64,000 bases of DNA, from contig NZ_PDJQ01000001.1 of assembly GCF_002563855.1 (NCBI RefSeq), forward strand, positions 1,674,001 to 1,738,000, in the 5' to 3' direction. Source of the DNA: Tepidiforma thermophila. GTDB taxonomy: Bacteria > Chloroflexota > Dehalococcoidia > Tepidiformales > Tepidiformaceae. Position numbers and translations under genes: made by a program. This document shows positions 25,938 through 36,411 of this stretch, one piece after another. Within the stretch, counting starts at the first letter, position 1; every line of letters starts with the position of its first letter. The notes under the pieces were generated by a model. It was not told where the DNA came from. It searched no databases and worked only from the letters and a program-made list of their open reading frames with translations.

Positions 25938-27997
25938 TGGGCGTGGGCCTCCTCAAGCGCTTTCTTGTGCTCGGAAATGACACGCTGGGCGATGTTCGCC
26001 GGCACCTCGCCGTAGTGGTCGAAGGTAAGCTCAAACACCCCGCGGCCCTGGGTGAGCGACCGGAGGTCGGACGCATACCGCTGCACCTCCGCCAGCGGGA
26101 CCTCTGCCTCGATCACGCTCATGCCGCCGTCCGGGTTGATGCCATGAATGCGGGCGCGCTTCGTGTTCAGGTCGCCCACGATGTCGCCGGCAAATTCGTC
26201 CGGGACATACACCCGAATCAGCATAATCGGCTCGAGGAGAATCGGCCCCGCACCCTGCACGGCCTCCTTCAGTGCCTGGGACGCGGCGAGCTTGAATGAC
26301 ATCTCGTTGGAGTCCACCGGATGGTGCTTGCCGTCGACCAGGGTGACCTGGCAGTCCGTCAGTTCGTAGCCGGCGATGATGCCGCCGGCAGCTGTCTCCA
26401 TGACGCCCTTTTCGACTGCCGGAATGAACTCCTTCGGCACCGCGCCGCCCACGACCCGTTCGGCAAACCTGATGCCGGAGCCACGCGGCAGCGGCTCAAC
26501 TTCGAGCAGCACACGGCCGTACTGGCCATGGCCGCCAGTCTGTTTCTTGTGGGTATACTCCGCCGAGGCCTTCTTCGTGACGGTCTCCCGGTAGGGGACG
26601 CGCGGCAGCGCCAGTTCAACTTCGACATTGAACTTCCGTTTCAGCCGTTCAACGGTGACTTCGAGGTGGGCGTCGCCCAGGCCTGAGAGGATGAGCTCAC
26701 CGGTCGCGGGGTCGCGGTCGAGGCGGAGACCGGGGTCCTCTTCGACCATCCGCTGCAGGCTCGGTCCGAGCTTATCGACCGCGGCCTTGCCGACCGGCCG
26801 GACGGCCATGCTGAATACCGGTGCGGGGAACTGCATCGGGGGAAGCGTGACCGGCCGCTCCCGGCTGCCGAGCGTGTCGCCGGTCCCCGTATGCGCAAGC
26901 TTGGCGACGACGCCAATATCGCCGGCGACAATCTCTTGCACCGGGACCTGTTCCTTGCCGCGCTGCATGTACAGCGTTCCGAGCCGCTCATCGGCCTGCC
27001 GATTCGCGTTCCACAGGTGGGAATCGGCGGTCACCCGCCCCGAAAAGACGCGCAGGTAGCTCAGCCGGCCCACGAACGGATCCGCCGCTGTCTTGAATAC
27101 CAGCGCGACCGGCGGCGCCGAGGGGTCGGCCGTGACCTTGATGCCGCCGGCCTCGATCGGGTCACGGTCGGCGGGCGATGGGCCGCTGAATGCGATGGTG
27201 TGGAGCAGCTGCCGCACACCGATGAGTTTCGTTGCCGAGACACAGACCACCGGAAAGATCAGGTTGTGGTCCAGGCCGCCGTGGAGCACCCGGCGAAGTT
27301 CGTCCTCCGAGAGCTCCTCATCGGCAAAGTACTTGGTCATCAGCTCTTCGTCGGTTTCGACGATGCCCTCGATCAGCTGCGCCCGGAGCCGCTCCGCTTC
27401 CTCGCGCAGCTCATCCGGCACGTCAACTTCGTCGGCCTGCTCGTTCACGTAGCCCTTCATGTGGAGGAGGTCCACGACGCCCCTGAACGAATCGTGCGCC
27501 CCGATGGGGAGCTGGAGCGGCATCACACGGTGCCCCCATCGCTGCTGGAGTGCCGCGAGGACGTGTGCAAAGTTTGCGTTCTCCCGGTCCATCCGGTTGA
27601 TGACAATGAGGCGCGGCAGCCCCAGCTTCTCGGCGATGCTCCACACCCTGTCGGTTCCAACCTCCGGGCCCGCCACCGCGTCAACTACCACCACCGCCAG
27701 GTCCGCGGCATGTGCCCCGCAAATGACCTCCGTCACGAAATCGGCGTACCCGGGGGTATCGATGATGTTGATTTTGCGGCCCTCCCACTCGAGCGGCGCC
27801 AGCGCAAGGTTCAGGCTGAACTTCCGTCGGTGCTCATCGTCGTCGTAGTCGGTGACCGTATTCTGGTCCTGGACGGAGCCGAGCCGGGTGATGGCGCCGC
27901 TCTCATAGAGCGCTGCTTCGGCAAGGCTCGTCTTGCCGACGCTCCCGTGGCCCACCAGGACCACATTACGGATGGCTTCGGTGGGATACACCTTCAT
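25934..27997 (-). CDS. Elongation factor G paralogue (EF-G-2 type)
   Basis: A 687-residue translational GTPase with all five EF-G domains. The P-loop is GHGSVGKTSL and the switch II segment is DTPGYADF, in which Tyr replaces the catalytic-site His of canonical EF-G (DTPGH); NRMD is the base-recognition motif. This Tyr form is typical of the EF-G-2 class, whose members hydrolyse GTP weakly or act in recycling or stress. Domain IV (VPYRETVTKKASAEYTHKKQTGGHGQYGRV) is intact. It is not next to rps12/rps7/tuf, so it is not the main EF-G. Start ATG is followed by a normal N-terminus. Confidence 0.88.
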   Translation of the reverse strand: MKVYPTEAIRNVVLVGHGSVGKTSLAEAALYESGAITRLGSVQDQNTVTDYDDDEHRRKFSLNLALAPLEWEGRKINIIDTPGYADFVTEVICGAHAADLAVVVVDAVAGPEVGTDRVWSIAEKLGLPRLIVINRMDRENANFAHVLAALQQRWGHRVMPLQLPIGAHDSFRGVVDLLHMKGYVNEQADEVDVPDELREEAERLRAQLIEGIVETDEELMTKYFADEELSEDELRRVLHGGLDHNLIFPVVCVSATKLIGVRQLLHTIAFSGPSPADRDPIEAGGIKVTADPSAPPVALVFKTAADPFVGRLSYLRVFSGRVTADSHLWNANRQADERLGTLYMQRGKEQVPVQEIVAGDIGVVAKLAHTGTGDTLGSRERPVTLPPMQFPAPVFSMAVRPVGKAAVDKLGPSLQRMVEEDPGLRLDRDPATGELILSGLGDAHLEVTVERLKRKFNVEVELALPRVPYRETVTKKASAEYTHKKQTGGHGQYGRVLLEVEPLPRGSGIRFAERVVGGAVPKEFIPAVEKGVMETAAGGIIAGYELTDCQVTLVDGKHHPVDSNEMSFKLAASQALKEAVQGAGPILLEPIMLIRVYVPDEFAGDIVGDLNTKRARIHGINPDGGMSVIEAEVPLAEVQRYASDLRSLTQGRGVFELTFDHYGEVPANIAQRVISEHKKALEEAHAH

Positions 27998-28134
27998 CGA
28001 CGTGAACCTCCTCCGGCCCGCGAAGTGGCCCGTAGTCTACGCACCGCCGATCCGCCCCTCAATGCGCGATGCGGCAGCAGGTGTCGTCCGCGGGGAAGAA
28101 GCTGGTTAACGTCGCGCCTCTCAATTCCGCCCGG

Positions 28135-28140
28135 TAGACT
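28135..28140 (+). promoter_or_regulatory. -10 element ahead of a leaderless uORF
   Basis: TAGACT lies 5 nt before ATG 28146, the same geometry as other leaderless candidates here. Confidence 0.45.
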
Positions 28141-28145
28141 GGGCG

Positions 28146-28175
28146 ATGCCATCAGTACGGATGTTCGAACCATGA
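28146..28175 (+). CDS. Nine-residue upstream ORF coupled to dinG
   Basis: The mini-ORF MPSVRMFEP begins near the predicted transcript 5' end and its TGA (28173-28175) overlaps the helicase ATG (28172-28174) as ATGA. The helicase start has no SD of its own, so reinitiation after this uORF could be how it is translated. Function inferred from layout only. Confidence 0.4.
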   Translation: MPSVRMFEP

Positions 28176-30907
28176 CAACCTATGTGGCGCTCGACCTCGA
28201 AACCACCGGCCTCGAGCCCGAGCGCGACCGCATCATCGAGGTGGGCGCCGTGCGGTTCACGGCCGGCGGCGTCGAAGCCGAGTTCAGCACCCTCGTCAAT
28301 CCCGGCCGGCGGCTCACGCCGTTCATCGAGCGCCTGACCGGCATCTCGAACGCCCTCGTCGCGTCCGCGCCGCCGCTCGACCAGGTCCGCGACGACCTCG
28401 TGCGGTTCCTCGATGGCGCCGTGATTATTGGACATAATATTGAATTTGACCTCGAGTTCCTTCGCAACTCGGGCGTGCTGCAGCACGCTGATGCCATCGA
28501 CACCGCGGAGTTTGCCCGCCTCCTCCTGCCCGACCTGAAGAACTTTACCCTTGGCGAGGTAGCTGCAGCCCTGGGCCTTCCGGTGACCGACCAGCACCGC
28601 GCGCTGGCCGATGCCCGCCTGGCGGCCAGGGTCTTCCTCGAGCTCAGCAAGCTCGCCGAACGCCTCGACCCGGCCCGGCGCGCGCAGCTTGGCCGGCTGG
28701 TGCTCACCGATGCGCCGGCGCTCGGGCGCACCCTTGGCGGCGCCGAGGCATCGCCGGCACCCCGCAGTGGGCTGCCGGCGCCTCCGCCATTCCGTCCCGT
28801 CCCCGTGCTTACCTCGCGGAATCCGCCGCAACCGATCCGGCGGCAGGACCTGGAGGCGGCCTTCGGCGGCCTTGCGCGCGTGGTGCAGGGGTTCGAGCAC
28901 CGCGATGAGCAGCTCGCCATGGCCGAGGCGGTCCGCGAAACATTCGTGGAGGGCGGACACCTCCTCGTGGAGGCCGGGACAGGCGTCGGGAAGTCCCTCG
29001 CCTACCTCGTGCCAGCCGCGCTGGATGCCATCCGGAACGGCCGCCGGGTCGTGGTCAGTACCAACACCATTGCGCTCCAGGAGCAGCTCATCCAGAAGGA
29101 CATCCCCGTGCTCCGCCGGGCGCTGGCTGCAGCAGGCTTCATCAATGCACCAGAGGACCTCCGGGTCGCTCTCCTGAAGGGACGCGGGAACTACCTGTGC
29201 TACGCCCGCTGGGCGGCAAGTTACGTGGCCGGCACGCGCGACCCGGACGTCGCCCGGCTCAGCGCCAGCATCCTCCTCTGGCTGGAACAGACGGAAACGG
29301 GCGACCGGTCTGAACTCCGGCTCGGTCCTGAGGAGTCGGCCGCCTGGGCTCGCCTCTCCGCATCCGAGGCTGATTGCCTTTCACGCCAGCATCGCCACGT
29401 CCGCGAAGGCAACTGCTTCCTCTGGCGGGCACGAAAGCTCGCGGAATCGGCGCACTTGGTTATCGTCAACCACGCGCTGCTGCTCGCCGACCTCGCATCG
29501 GAAGGCAGCGCGATTCCCGAATTCGACCACCTGGTTGTTGATGAGGCGCACAACCTCGAGGACGTCGCGACCCAGCAGTTCGGCGGAACGCTCACGCTTC
29601 GGAAATTGACCGAGTCCCTCGACGCTATCCATCGGCCCGGCACTCGCGACCACCGGGAGGGCGGCGCCGTCATGCTCCTGCGCTCTTTCGATGGCGAGCC
29701 GTACGCATCCTCTGCCAGGGCGCTGGCCGGGCTCGTCGCTGCGGCCCGCGAGGCAGCCCGCCCGTTTTTCCGGGCGGTGGGAGCCCTCCCTGCCCGTGAC
29801 GGCGACGGCGACCGCCTTCTGCTGACACCCCTCGTCAGGCGCGAGCCCGCCTGGGAAGAGGCCGAAGAGCGCTGGCAGGCGCTCCATGCCCAGCTCGAGC
29901 GCATCGAACGCGCCGGCGAAGAGGCTGCGAAGCTGCTTGCCAAGGCGCCGGTTGAACTGTCCGACGAGCTCGCCGCCGAGTTCCGGGCAGCCTTCCGGAA
30001 GATCGGCGATGTTCGCGCGCTCGGTGAGGTGCTCGTCAACCCGGCCGGCCCGGAGACGATCACCTGGGCCGCCCGTGAGCCCGAAGGGATCGGCTCGCTT
30101 CATATGGCGCCTCTGGATGTCGGACCGCTCCTCCGCGAACAGCTTTTCGAACCCCGCCGCGTCGTGGTCGCAACCAGCGCAACCCTGAGCGCCAATCACG
30201 ACATGTCGTTCGCGGCCGGCCGCCTCGGCCTTGACTCGCCGCGCATGCTCGAACTCGGGTCCCCGTTCGACTACGAGCGCGCCGCCCTGCTCGCTGCAGT
30301 CGACGACCTTCCCGAGCCGAACCATCCTGACTTCCCCGGCAGGCTCGCCCGCGCGATCGGGACGCTCGCCCTCGCCTCCCGCGGCCGCGCGATTGCGCTC
30401 TTCACCTCAAATGTGCTCCTGCGGCATGTCTCCGGGCTCGTCCGCCCGATGCTCGAGCCGTCCGGCATCGTGGTCCTCGCCCAGGGCATCGATGGCACCC
30501 CCAGGTGGATTACCGAACAGCTCCGCGAAAATCCCGAAACCCTCGTCCTCGGAAGCGCCAGCTTCTGGGAGGGTGTCGATATCCGCGGCGATGCGCTCTC
30601 GCTTGTGATGATCACCCGCCTGCCCTTCGATGTGCCGACCGACCCCGTCGGCCGCGCCCGCGCCGAGCAGTACGACGACCCGTTCAACCAGTACCAGGTC
30701 CCGGCGGCCATCCTCCGTTTCCGCCAGGGGTTCGGCCGGCTCATCCGCGACCGGCGCGACCGCGGCGTTGTCGCAGTATTCGACCGCCGTCTCTGGGAGA
30801 AGCGGTACGGGCGCCAGTTTATCGATTCGCTCCCGCGGTGCACCCGCTTCCGTGGCTCGACCGATGAAGTCGCCTCCGCCATTGAGGAGTGGCTCTCACG
30901 TGGCTGA
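28172..30907 (+). CDS. dinG: DnaQ-type 3'-5' exonuclease fused to DinG-family helicase
   Basis: A 911-residue protein. Residues 1-170 are a DEDDh exonuclease: DLETTG, HNIEFDLEFL and HRALADARLA. The rest is an XPD/DinG superfamily 2 helicase: Walker A EAGTGVGKSLAYL, NTIALQEQL, VVDEAHNLED and the C-terminal FWEGVDIRG, followed by QGFGRLIRDRRDRG. The iron-sulphur region shows Cys at about 343, 402 and 415. At the usual fourth Cys position there is a His-rich stretch (QHRHVR, His407/409). Such fusions are standard in Gram-positive-like lineages and repair or remodel DNA structures. The start at ATG 28172 is the first in frame; no SD is present. Its 3' end overlaps the GNAT gene by 8 bp. Confidence 0.9.
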   Translation: MTTYVALDLETTGLEPERDRIIEVGAVRFTAGGVEAEFSTLVNPGRRLTPFIERLTGISNALVASAPPLDQVRDDLVRFLDGAVIIGHNIEFDLEFLRNSGVLQHADAIDTAEFARLLLPDLKNFTLGEVAAALGLPVTDQHRALADARLAARVFLELSKLAERLDPARRAQLGRLVLTDAPALGRTLGGAEASPAPRSGLPAPPPFRPVPVLTSRNPPQPIRRQDLEAAFGGLARVVQGFEHRDEQLAMAEAVRETFVEGGHLLVEAGTGVGKSLAYLVPAALDAIRNGRRVVVSTNTIALQEQLIQKDIPVLRRALAAAGFINAPEDLRVALLKGRGNYLCYARWAASYVAGTRDPDVARLSASILLWLEQTETGDRSELRLGPEESAAWARLSASEADCLSRQHRHVREGNCFLWRARKLAESAHLVIVNHALLLADLASEGSAIPEFDHLVVDEAHNLEDVATQQFGGTLTLRKLTESLDAIHRPGTRDHREGGAVMLLRSFDGEPYASSARALAGLVAAAREAARPFFRAVGALPARDGDGDRLLLTPLVRREPAWEEAEERWQALHAQLERIERAGEEAAKLLAKAPVELSDELAAEFRAAFRKIGDVRALGEVLVNPAGPETITWAAREPEGIGSLHMAPLDVGPLLREQLFEPRRVVVATSATLSANHDMSFAAGRLGLDSPRMLELGSPFDYERAALLAAVDDLPEPNHPDFPGRLARAIGTLALASRGRAIALFTSNVLLRHVSGLVRPMLEPSGIVVLAQGIDGTPRWITEQLRENPETLVLGSASFWEGVDIRGDALSLVMITRLPFDVPTDPVGRARAEQYDDPFNQYQVPAAILRFRQGFGRLIRDRRDRGVVAVFDRRLWEKRYGRQFIDSLPRCTRFRGSTDEVASAIEEWLSRG

Positions 30908-31286
30908 GCTTGCACAGCAGCTTGCCATCCGAGGTGAACGGGTTGCACTCGAGCCGGCCGGTCTCGGCAGCCTGGCAATTGTCCGGCTGCAGGATGGTTG
31001 CCGTGTCGGCCGCCTGGACGTGCTGCCTGGCGGACCGGGCGAACTGATCGCCTGGGAGCTTTGTATCGACGAAGCGGAGCGCGGCTATGGCGCCGGCTCG
31101 GAGGCAGCCCGGCTCTTTGCCCTCGCCGCCGGGCAGGCGGGCTGGACCCGTCTCCGGGCGCGCGCGCACCCGCGGTTCGGACTCTCCGTCTACTTCTGGA
31201 TGCGAATGGGCTTCCGGCCCCTCCATGGTGAGGGGCCGGAAGGGGGAATCTGGTTCGTCCGCCAGCTGGCAGGAGGACCAGCTTAG
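30900..31286 (+). CDS. GNAT family N-acetyltransferase
   Basis: A 128-residue protein with the GNAT core: [40 protein letters not shown] contains the acetyl-CoA loop form R-G-Y-G-A-G-S and helix, followed by [12 protein letters not shown]. It transfers an acetyl group to an unknown amine. The start is a GTG overlapping the end of the helicase gene, with GAGGAG ten bases upstream. The stop overlaps the convergent icd gene by 4 bp, and a strong inverted repeat lies inside the last 25 codons. Confidence 0.8.
   Translation: MAELAQQLAIRGERVALEPAGLGSLAIVRLQDGCRVGRLDVLPGGPGELIAWELCIDEAERGYGAGSEAARLFALAAGQAGWTRLRARAHPRFGLSVYFWMRMGFRPLHGEGPEGGIWFVRQLAGGPA
31212..31241. terminator. Perfect 12-bp inverted repeat inside the GNAT coding sequence
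   Basis: TTCCGGCCCCTC (31212-31223) and GAGGGGCCGGAA (31230-31241) flank a 6-nt loop. With GNAT and icd ending in overlapping stops there is no intergenic room, so this may terminate icd transcripts reading in from the right, or both. Confidence 0.5.
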
Positions 31287-32512
31287 GCGTTCGTCCAGGC
31301 TGCCATTTTCGCCCGGAGGCCACGGTCGAGTTCGTCGAGGAACTCTTCGGTGGTGAGCCACGGTGTGTCCGGCGAGATGAGCATGGCGAGGTCTTTCGTC
31401 ATCTTGCCGCTCTCGACCGTCTCGACGCAGACTCGTTCGAGCGTCTCCGCGAACCGCGCGACCTCTGGCGTGCCGTCCAGCTTCGCCCGGAAGGCAAGGC
31501 CGCGGGTCCATGCAAAGATCGACGCAATGGGGTTGGTCGAGGTTTTCTCACCCCGCTGATAGGCCCGGTAATGCCGGGTCACCGTCCCGTGGGCGGCTTC
31601 CGCCTCGCAGGTCTTTCCGTCCGGCGTGAGCAGCACCGACGTCATCAGTCCGAGTGACCCGAACCCCTGGGCCACGGTGTCGGACTGGACGTCACCGTCG
31701 TAGTTCTTGCACGCCCACACGTAGCCGCCCTCCCATTTCAGCGCTGAGGCGACCATATCGTCGATTAGCCGGTGCTCGTAGGTCAGACCGCGCGCCTTGA
31801 ACTTTTCCGCAAACTCGGTGTCGAACACCTCCTGGAAGATGTCCTTGAAGCGGCCGTCGTATGCCTTCAGGATCGTGTTCTTCGTAGAAAGGTAGACCGG
31901 GTAGTTTCGCTCCAGGCCGTAGCGGAACGAGGCGCGGGCGAAGTCGCGAATCGAGTCATCAAAGTTGTACATGCCCATCGCCACGCCTGGGCCGTCGAAC
32001 GTTGCGACCTCGAACTGCATCGGTTCGCCGCCGTCCGCCGGCGTCCAGCTGATCGTGACCGTACCCGGCCCTGGCACCCGGAAATCGGTCGCGCGGTACT
32101 GGTCGCCATGCGCGTGGCGCCCGATCACAATCGGTTTCGTCCAACCCGGTACGAGCCGCGGGATATTCCGGCAGATGATCGGCTCACGGAAGACCACACC
32201 GCCGAGGATGTTGCGGATCGTCCCGTTCGGAGACTTCCACATCTGCTTCAGGTTGAACTCTTTGACCCGTGCTTCGTCCGGCGTGATCGTGGCGCACTTC
32301 ACCCCGACGCCGTACTTCTTGATGGCGTACGCAGCTTCGACGGTGACCTGGTCGTTGGTCGCGTCCCGGTTCTCGATGCCGAGGTCGTAGTACTCGAGCT
32401 TGATGTCGAGGTACGGCAGGATGAGCTTTTCTTTAATGAAGCGCCAGATGATGCGCGTCATCTCGTCGCCGTCGAGCTCGACGACCGGACTGAGGACTTT
32501 GATCTTCTCCAT
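31283..32512 (-). CDS. icd: NADP-dependent isocitrate dehydrogenase
   Basis: A 409-residue enzyme converting isocitrate to 2-oxoglutarate. It is of the eukaryotic-like class: [14 protein letters not shown] at the N-terminus, [32 protein letters not shown] (substrate serine), [20 protein letters not shown] and [11 protein letters not shown]-like metal site ([23 protein letters not shown]). Usual length for this class is about 400-410. The gene begins 15 bp after acnA ends, so the two consecutive TCA enzymes are cotranscribed. Confidence 0.95.
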   Translation of the reverse strand: MEKIKVLSPVVELDGDEMTRIIWRFIKEKLILPYLDIKLEYYDLGIENRDATNDQVTVEAAYAIKKYGVGVKCATITPDEARVKEFNLKQMWKSPNGTIRNILGGVVFREPIICRNIPRLVPGWTKPIVIGRHAHGDQYRATDFRVPGPGTVTISWTPADGGEPMQFEVATFDGPGVAMGMYNFDDSIRDFARASFRYGLERNYPVYLSTKNTILKAYDGRFKDIFQEVFDTEFAEKFKARGLTYEHRLIDDMVASALKWEGGYVWACKNYDGDVQSDTVAQGFGSLGLMTSVLLTPDGKTCEAEAAHGTVTRHYRAYQRGEKTSTNPIASIFAWTRGLAFRAKLDGTPEVARFAETLERVCVETVESGKMTKDLAMLISPDTPWLTTEEFLDELDRGLRAKMAAWTNA

Positions 32513-32527
32513 GGTGCTGCTCCCGGG

Positions 32528-35221
<2,694 letters not shown>

Positions 35222-35485
35222 TGTGACCTCCAGGGTGAGTCGCGGCGAATTGAGGACGGAATCGGCCGGCAGGTTGAGCGGCCGGCGGGCTGCGAATCAC
35301 CGGGTATTGCGTGGCGGACCGGTGCCCATGTCCCAAGCCTCCTTCCACGTTGCGTGTGGCGGTACTTGGGCCCTTTCCCGCGCTGCCTCCGCGGGGGGCC
35401 ATCCGGCCGGAGTCCGCGACTTCTCCCCAGGAGGAGACCGTTGGGCCCGGAGCGGCACTGAACGAGATGGCCAATCGCAAGTATA
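35222..35485 (-). promoter_or_regulatory. Long leader and promoter of acnA-icd
   Basis: A -10 TATACT (35485-35480) predicts a start near 35473 and a 250-nt untranslated leader. It contains GC-rich hairpins, two copies of the self-complementary GGGCCC about 70 nt apart, and a small ORF with a strong SD. A -35 is not clear. Together with 35486-35680 this is the largest gene-free stretch in the window; I see no other gene in it. Confidence 0.45.
35297..35329 (-). CDS. Ten-residue leader ORF in the acnA leader
   Basis: Perfect SD AAGGAGG (35344-35338) lies eight bases before ATG 35329; the product is MGTGPPRNTR, ending with TGA 75 bp before acnA. The SD is better than that of most genes here, so ribosome binding is likely. 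Codon or peptide-based control is a guess. Confidence 0.4.
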   Translation of the reverse strand: MGTGPPRNTR

Positions 35486-35680
35486 CGCCCGGAGCAGCGT
35501 TCCGGCCGAATTGCCGGTCCTCGCGGGCTGCTGGCGGCTCGCGCTAATGACACGCTCCGCCTGAACCTGTTACCCTCCAAGCGGTAACCAGGTTCCATCG
35601 GCCTCACGGAGAGGTCATTCTCGCCAGTCCCGGAAACGCTCGATGACCGCAGGTTCCACCACATCTTGGAGGGTCATCGA

Positions 35681-36133
35681 GTGTCGTTTGCCGACAAGTC
35701 GCTCGCCTGCATCGATTGCGGAGCGTCCTTCACCTTTACTGCTGGCGAGCAGGAGTTCCACGCATCCAAGGGGTTCACGCAGGAACCGCGGCGCTGCCCG
35801 TCCTGCCGTCGAGCCCGCAAGGCCCAGCAGGGCGGAAGCTCAGCTGCTGCCGACTCCCGGCCGCCGCGTCAGCTCTACGACGCCGTCTGCGCCTCCTGCG
35901 GCAAGGTCGCGAAGGTCCCCTTCGAGCCGACCACCGGGCGTCCCGTCTATTGCAGCGACTGCTTCCAGCCCCAGCCCCGCGGCCTCGCATCTTCCGGGGG
36001 CCGCAGTGCTCCCCGGGAGCCTCGCTCGAGCGGCTTCGGGAGCTGGGGCGATTTCGAGCCGATGGACCGTGGCGGCGGCCGCGGTGGACGCGGCTGGAAC
36101 GACCGCAAAGGCGGCAAGGGCCGTCGCTGGTAG
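35681..36133 (+). CDS. Zinc-ribbon protein with CxxC pairs and Gly/Arg-rich tail
   Basis: A 150-residue protein with two zinc-ribbon-like units. The first (SLACIDCGASFTFTAGEQEF...RCPSCRRARKAQ) matches the probable zinc-ribbon domain common in Chloroflexota. The second is CASCGKVAKVPFEPTTGRPVYCSDCF. The last 30 residues are low-complexity and basic (MDRGGGRGGRGWNDR...GRRW), similar to RGG boxes that bind RNA. The start is GTG 35681 with GGAGGG seven bases upstream. It stands alone between the acnA promoter region and a tRNA. A nucleic-acid-binding role is inferred. Confidence 0.78.
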   Translation: MSFADKSLACIDCGASFTFTAGEQEFHASKGFTQEPRRCPSCRRARKAQQGGSSAAADSRPPRQLYDAVCASCGKVAKVPFEPTTGRPVYCSDCFQPQPRGLASSGGRSAPREPRSSGFGSWGDFEPMDRGGGRGGRGWNDRKGGKGRRW

Positions 36134-36182
36134 CCCGCCCGGCCAGCTCCGGCCAGGCGCTGCTGCTATCATGCCCGGCGGA

Positions 36183-36258
36183 GGGCCCGTAGCTCAGCGG
36201 TGAGAGCAGTCGGCTCATAACCGATCGGTCCCGGGTTCGAATCCTGGCGGGCCCACCA
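36183..36258 (+). tRNA. tRNA with CAU anticodon (Met elongator or Ile2)
   Basis: Acceptor GGGCCCG pairs with CGGGCCC; A73 and CCA are encoded. The anticodon loop CTCATAA gives CAT. The GAGCAG...GGTC pattern around the anticodon arm resembles tRNA-Ile2 (lysidine-modified) more than elongator Met, but I cannot be certain. It is not the initiator, as acceptor pair 1-72 is G-C. Confidence 0.85.
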
Positions 36259-36265
36259 CTCGACG

Positions 36266-36288
36266 TTTCGCTGCGGTCAGGAGCGAAA
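36266..36288. terminator. Hairpin after the CAU tRNA
   Basis: TTTCGCT and AGCGAAA (7-bp arms, 9-nt loop) lie 8 nt after the tRNA. No clear U-run follows. Confidence 0.4.
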
Positions 36289-36411
36289 TGCCGCCCGGCG
36301 CGCGAAACTGTGCCGGCCCGGACACGCGTCACGAGCAAAATCCTTCGGGAGACGCTAACCTTTCCGCGGAAGCACCGCGGCCCCGGCCGCCGTGAGAAGG
36401 AGACAGCACCG

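Noticed and set aside
26891-28171. In-frame upstream extension of the dinG frame
   Set aside because: It is antisense to EF-G-2 and has no domain. The exonuclease starts at 28172.
35222-35480. Riboswitch (SAM, TPP, T-box) in the acnA leader
   Set aside because: I could not align it with any consensus I know; only general hairpins and a small ORF can be supported. A cmscan would settle it.
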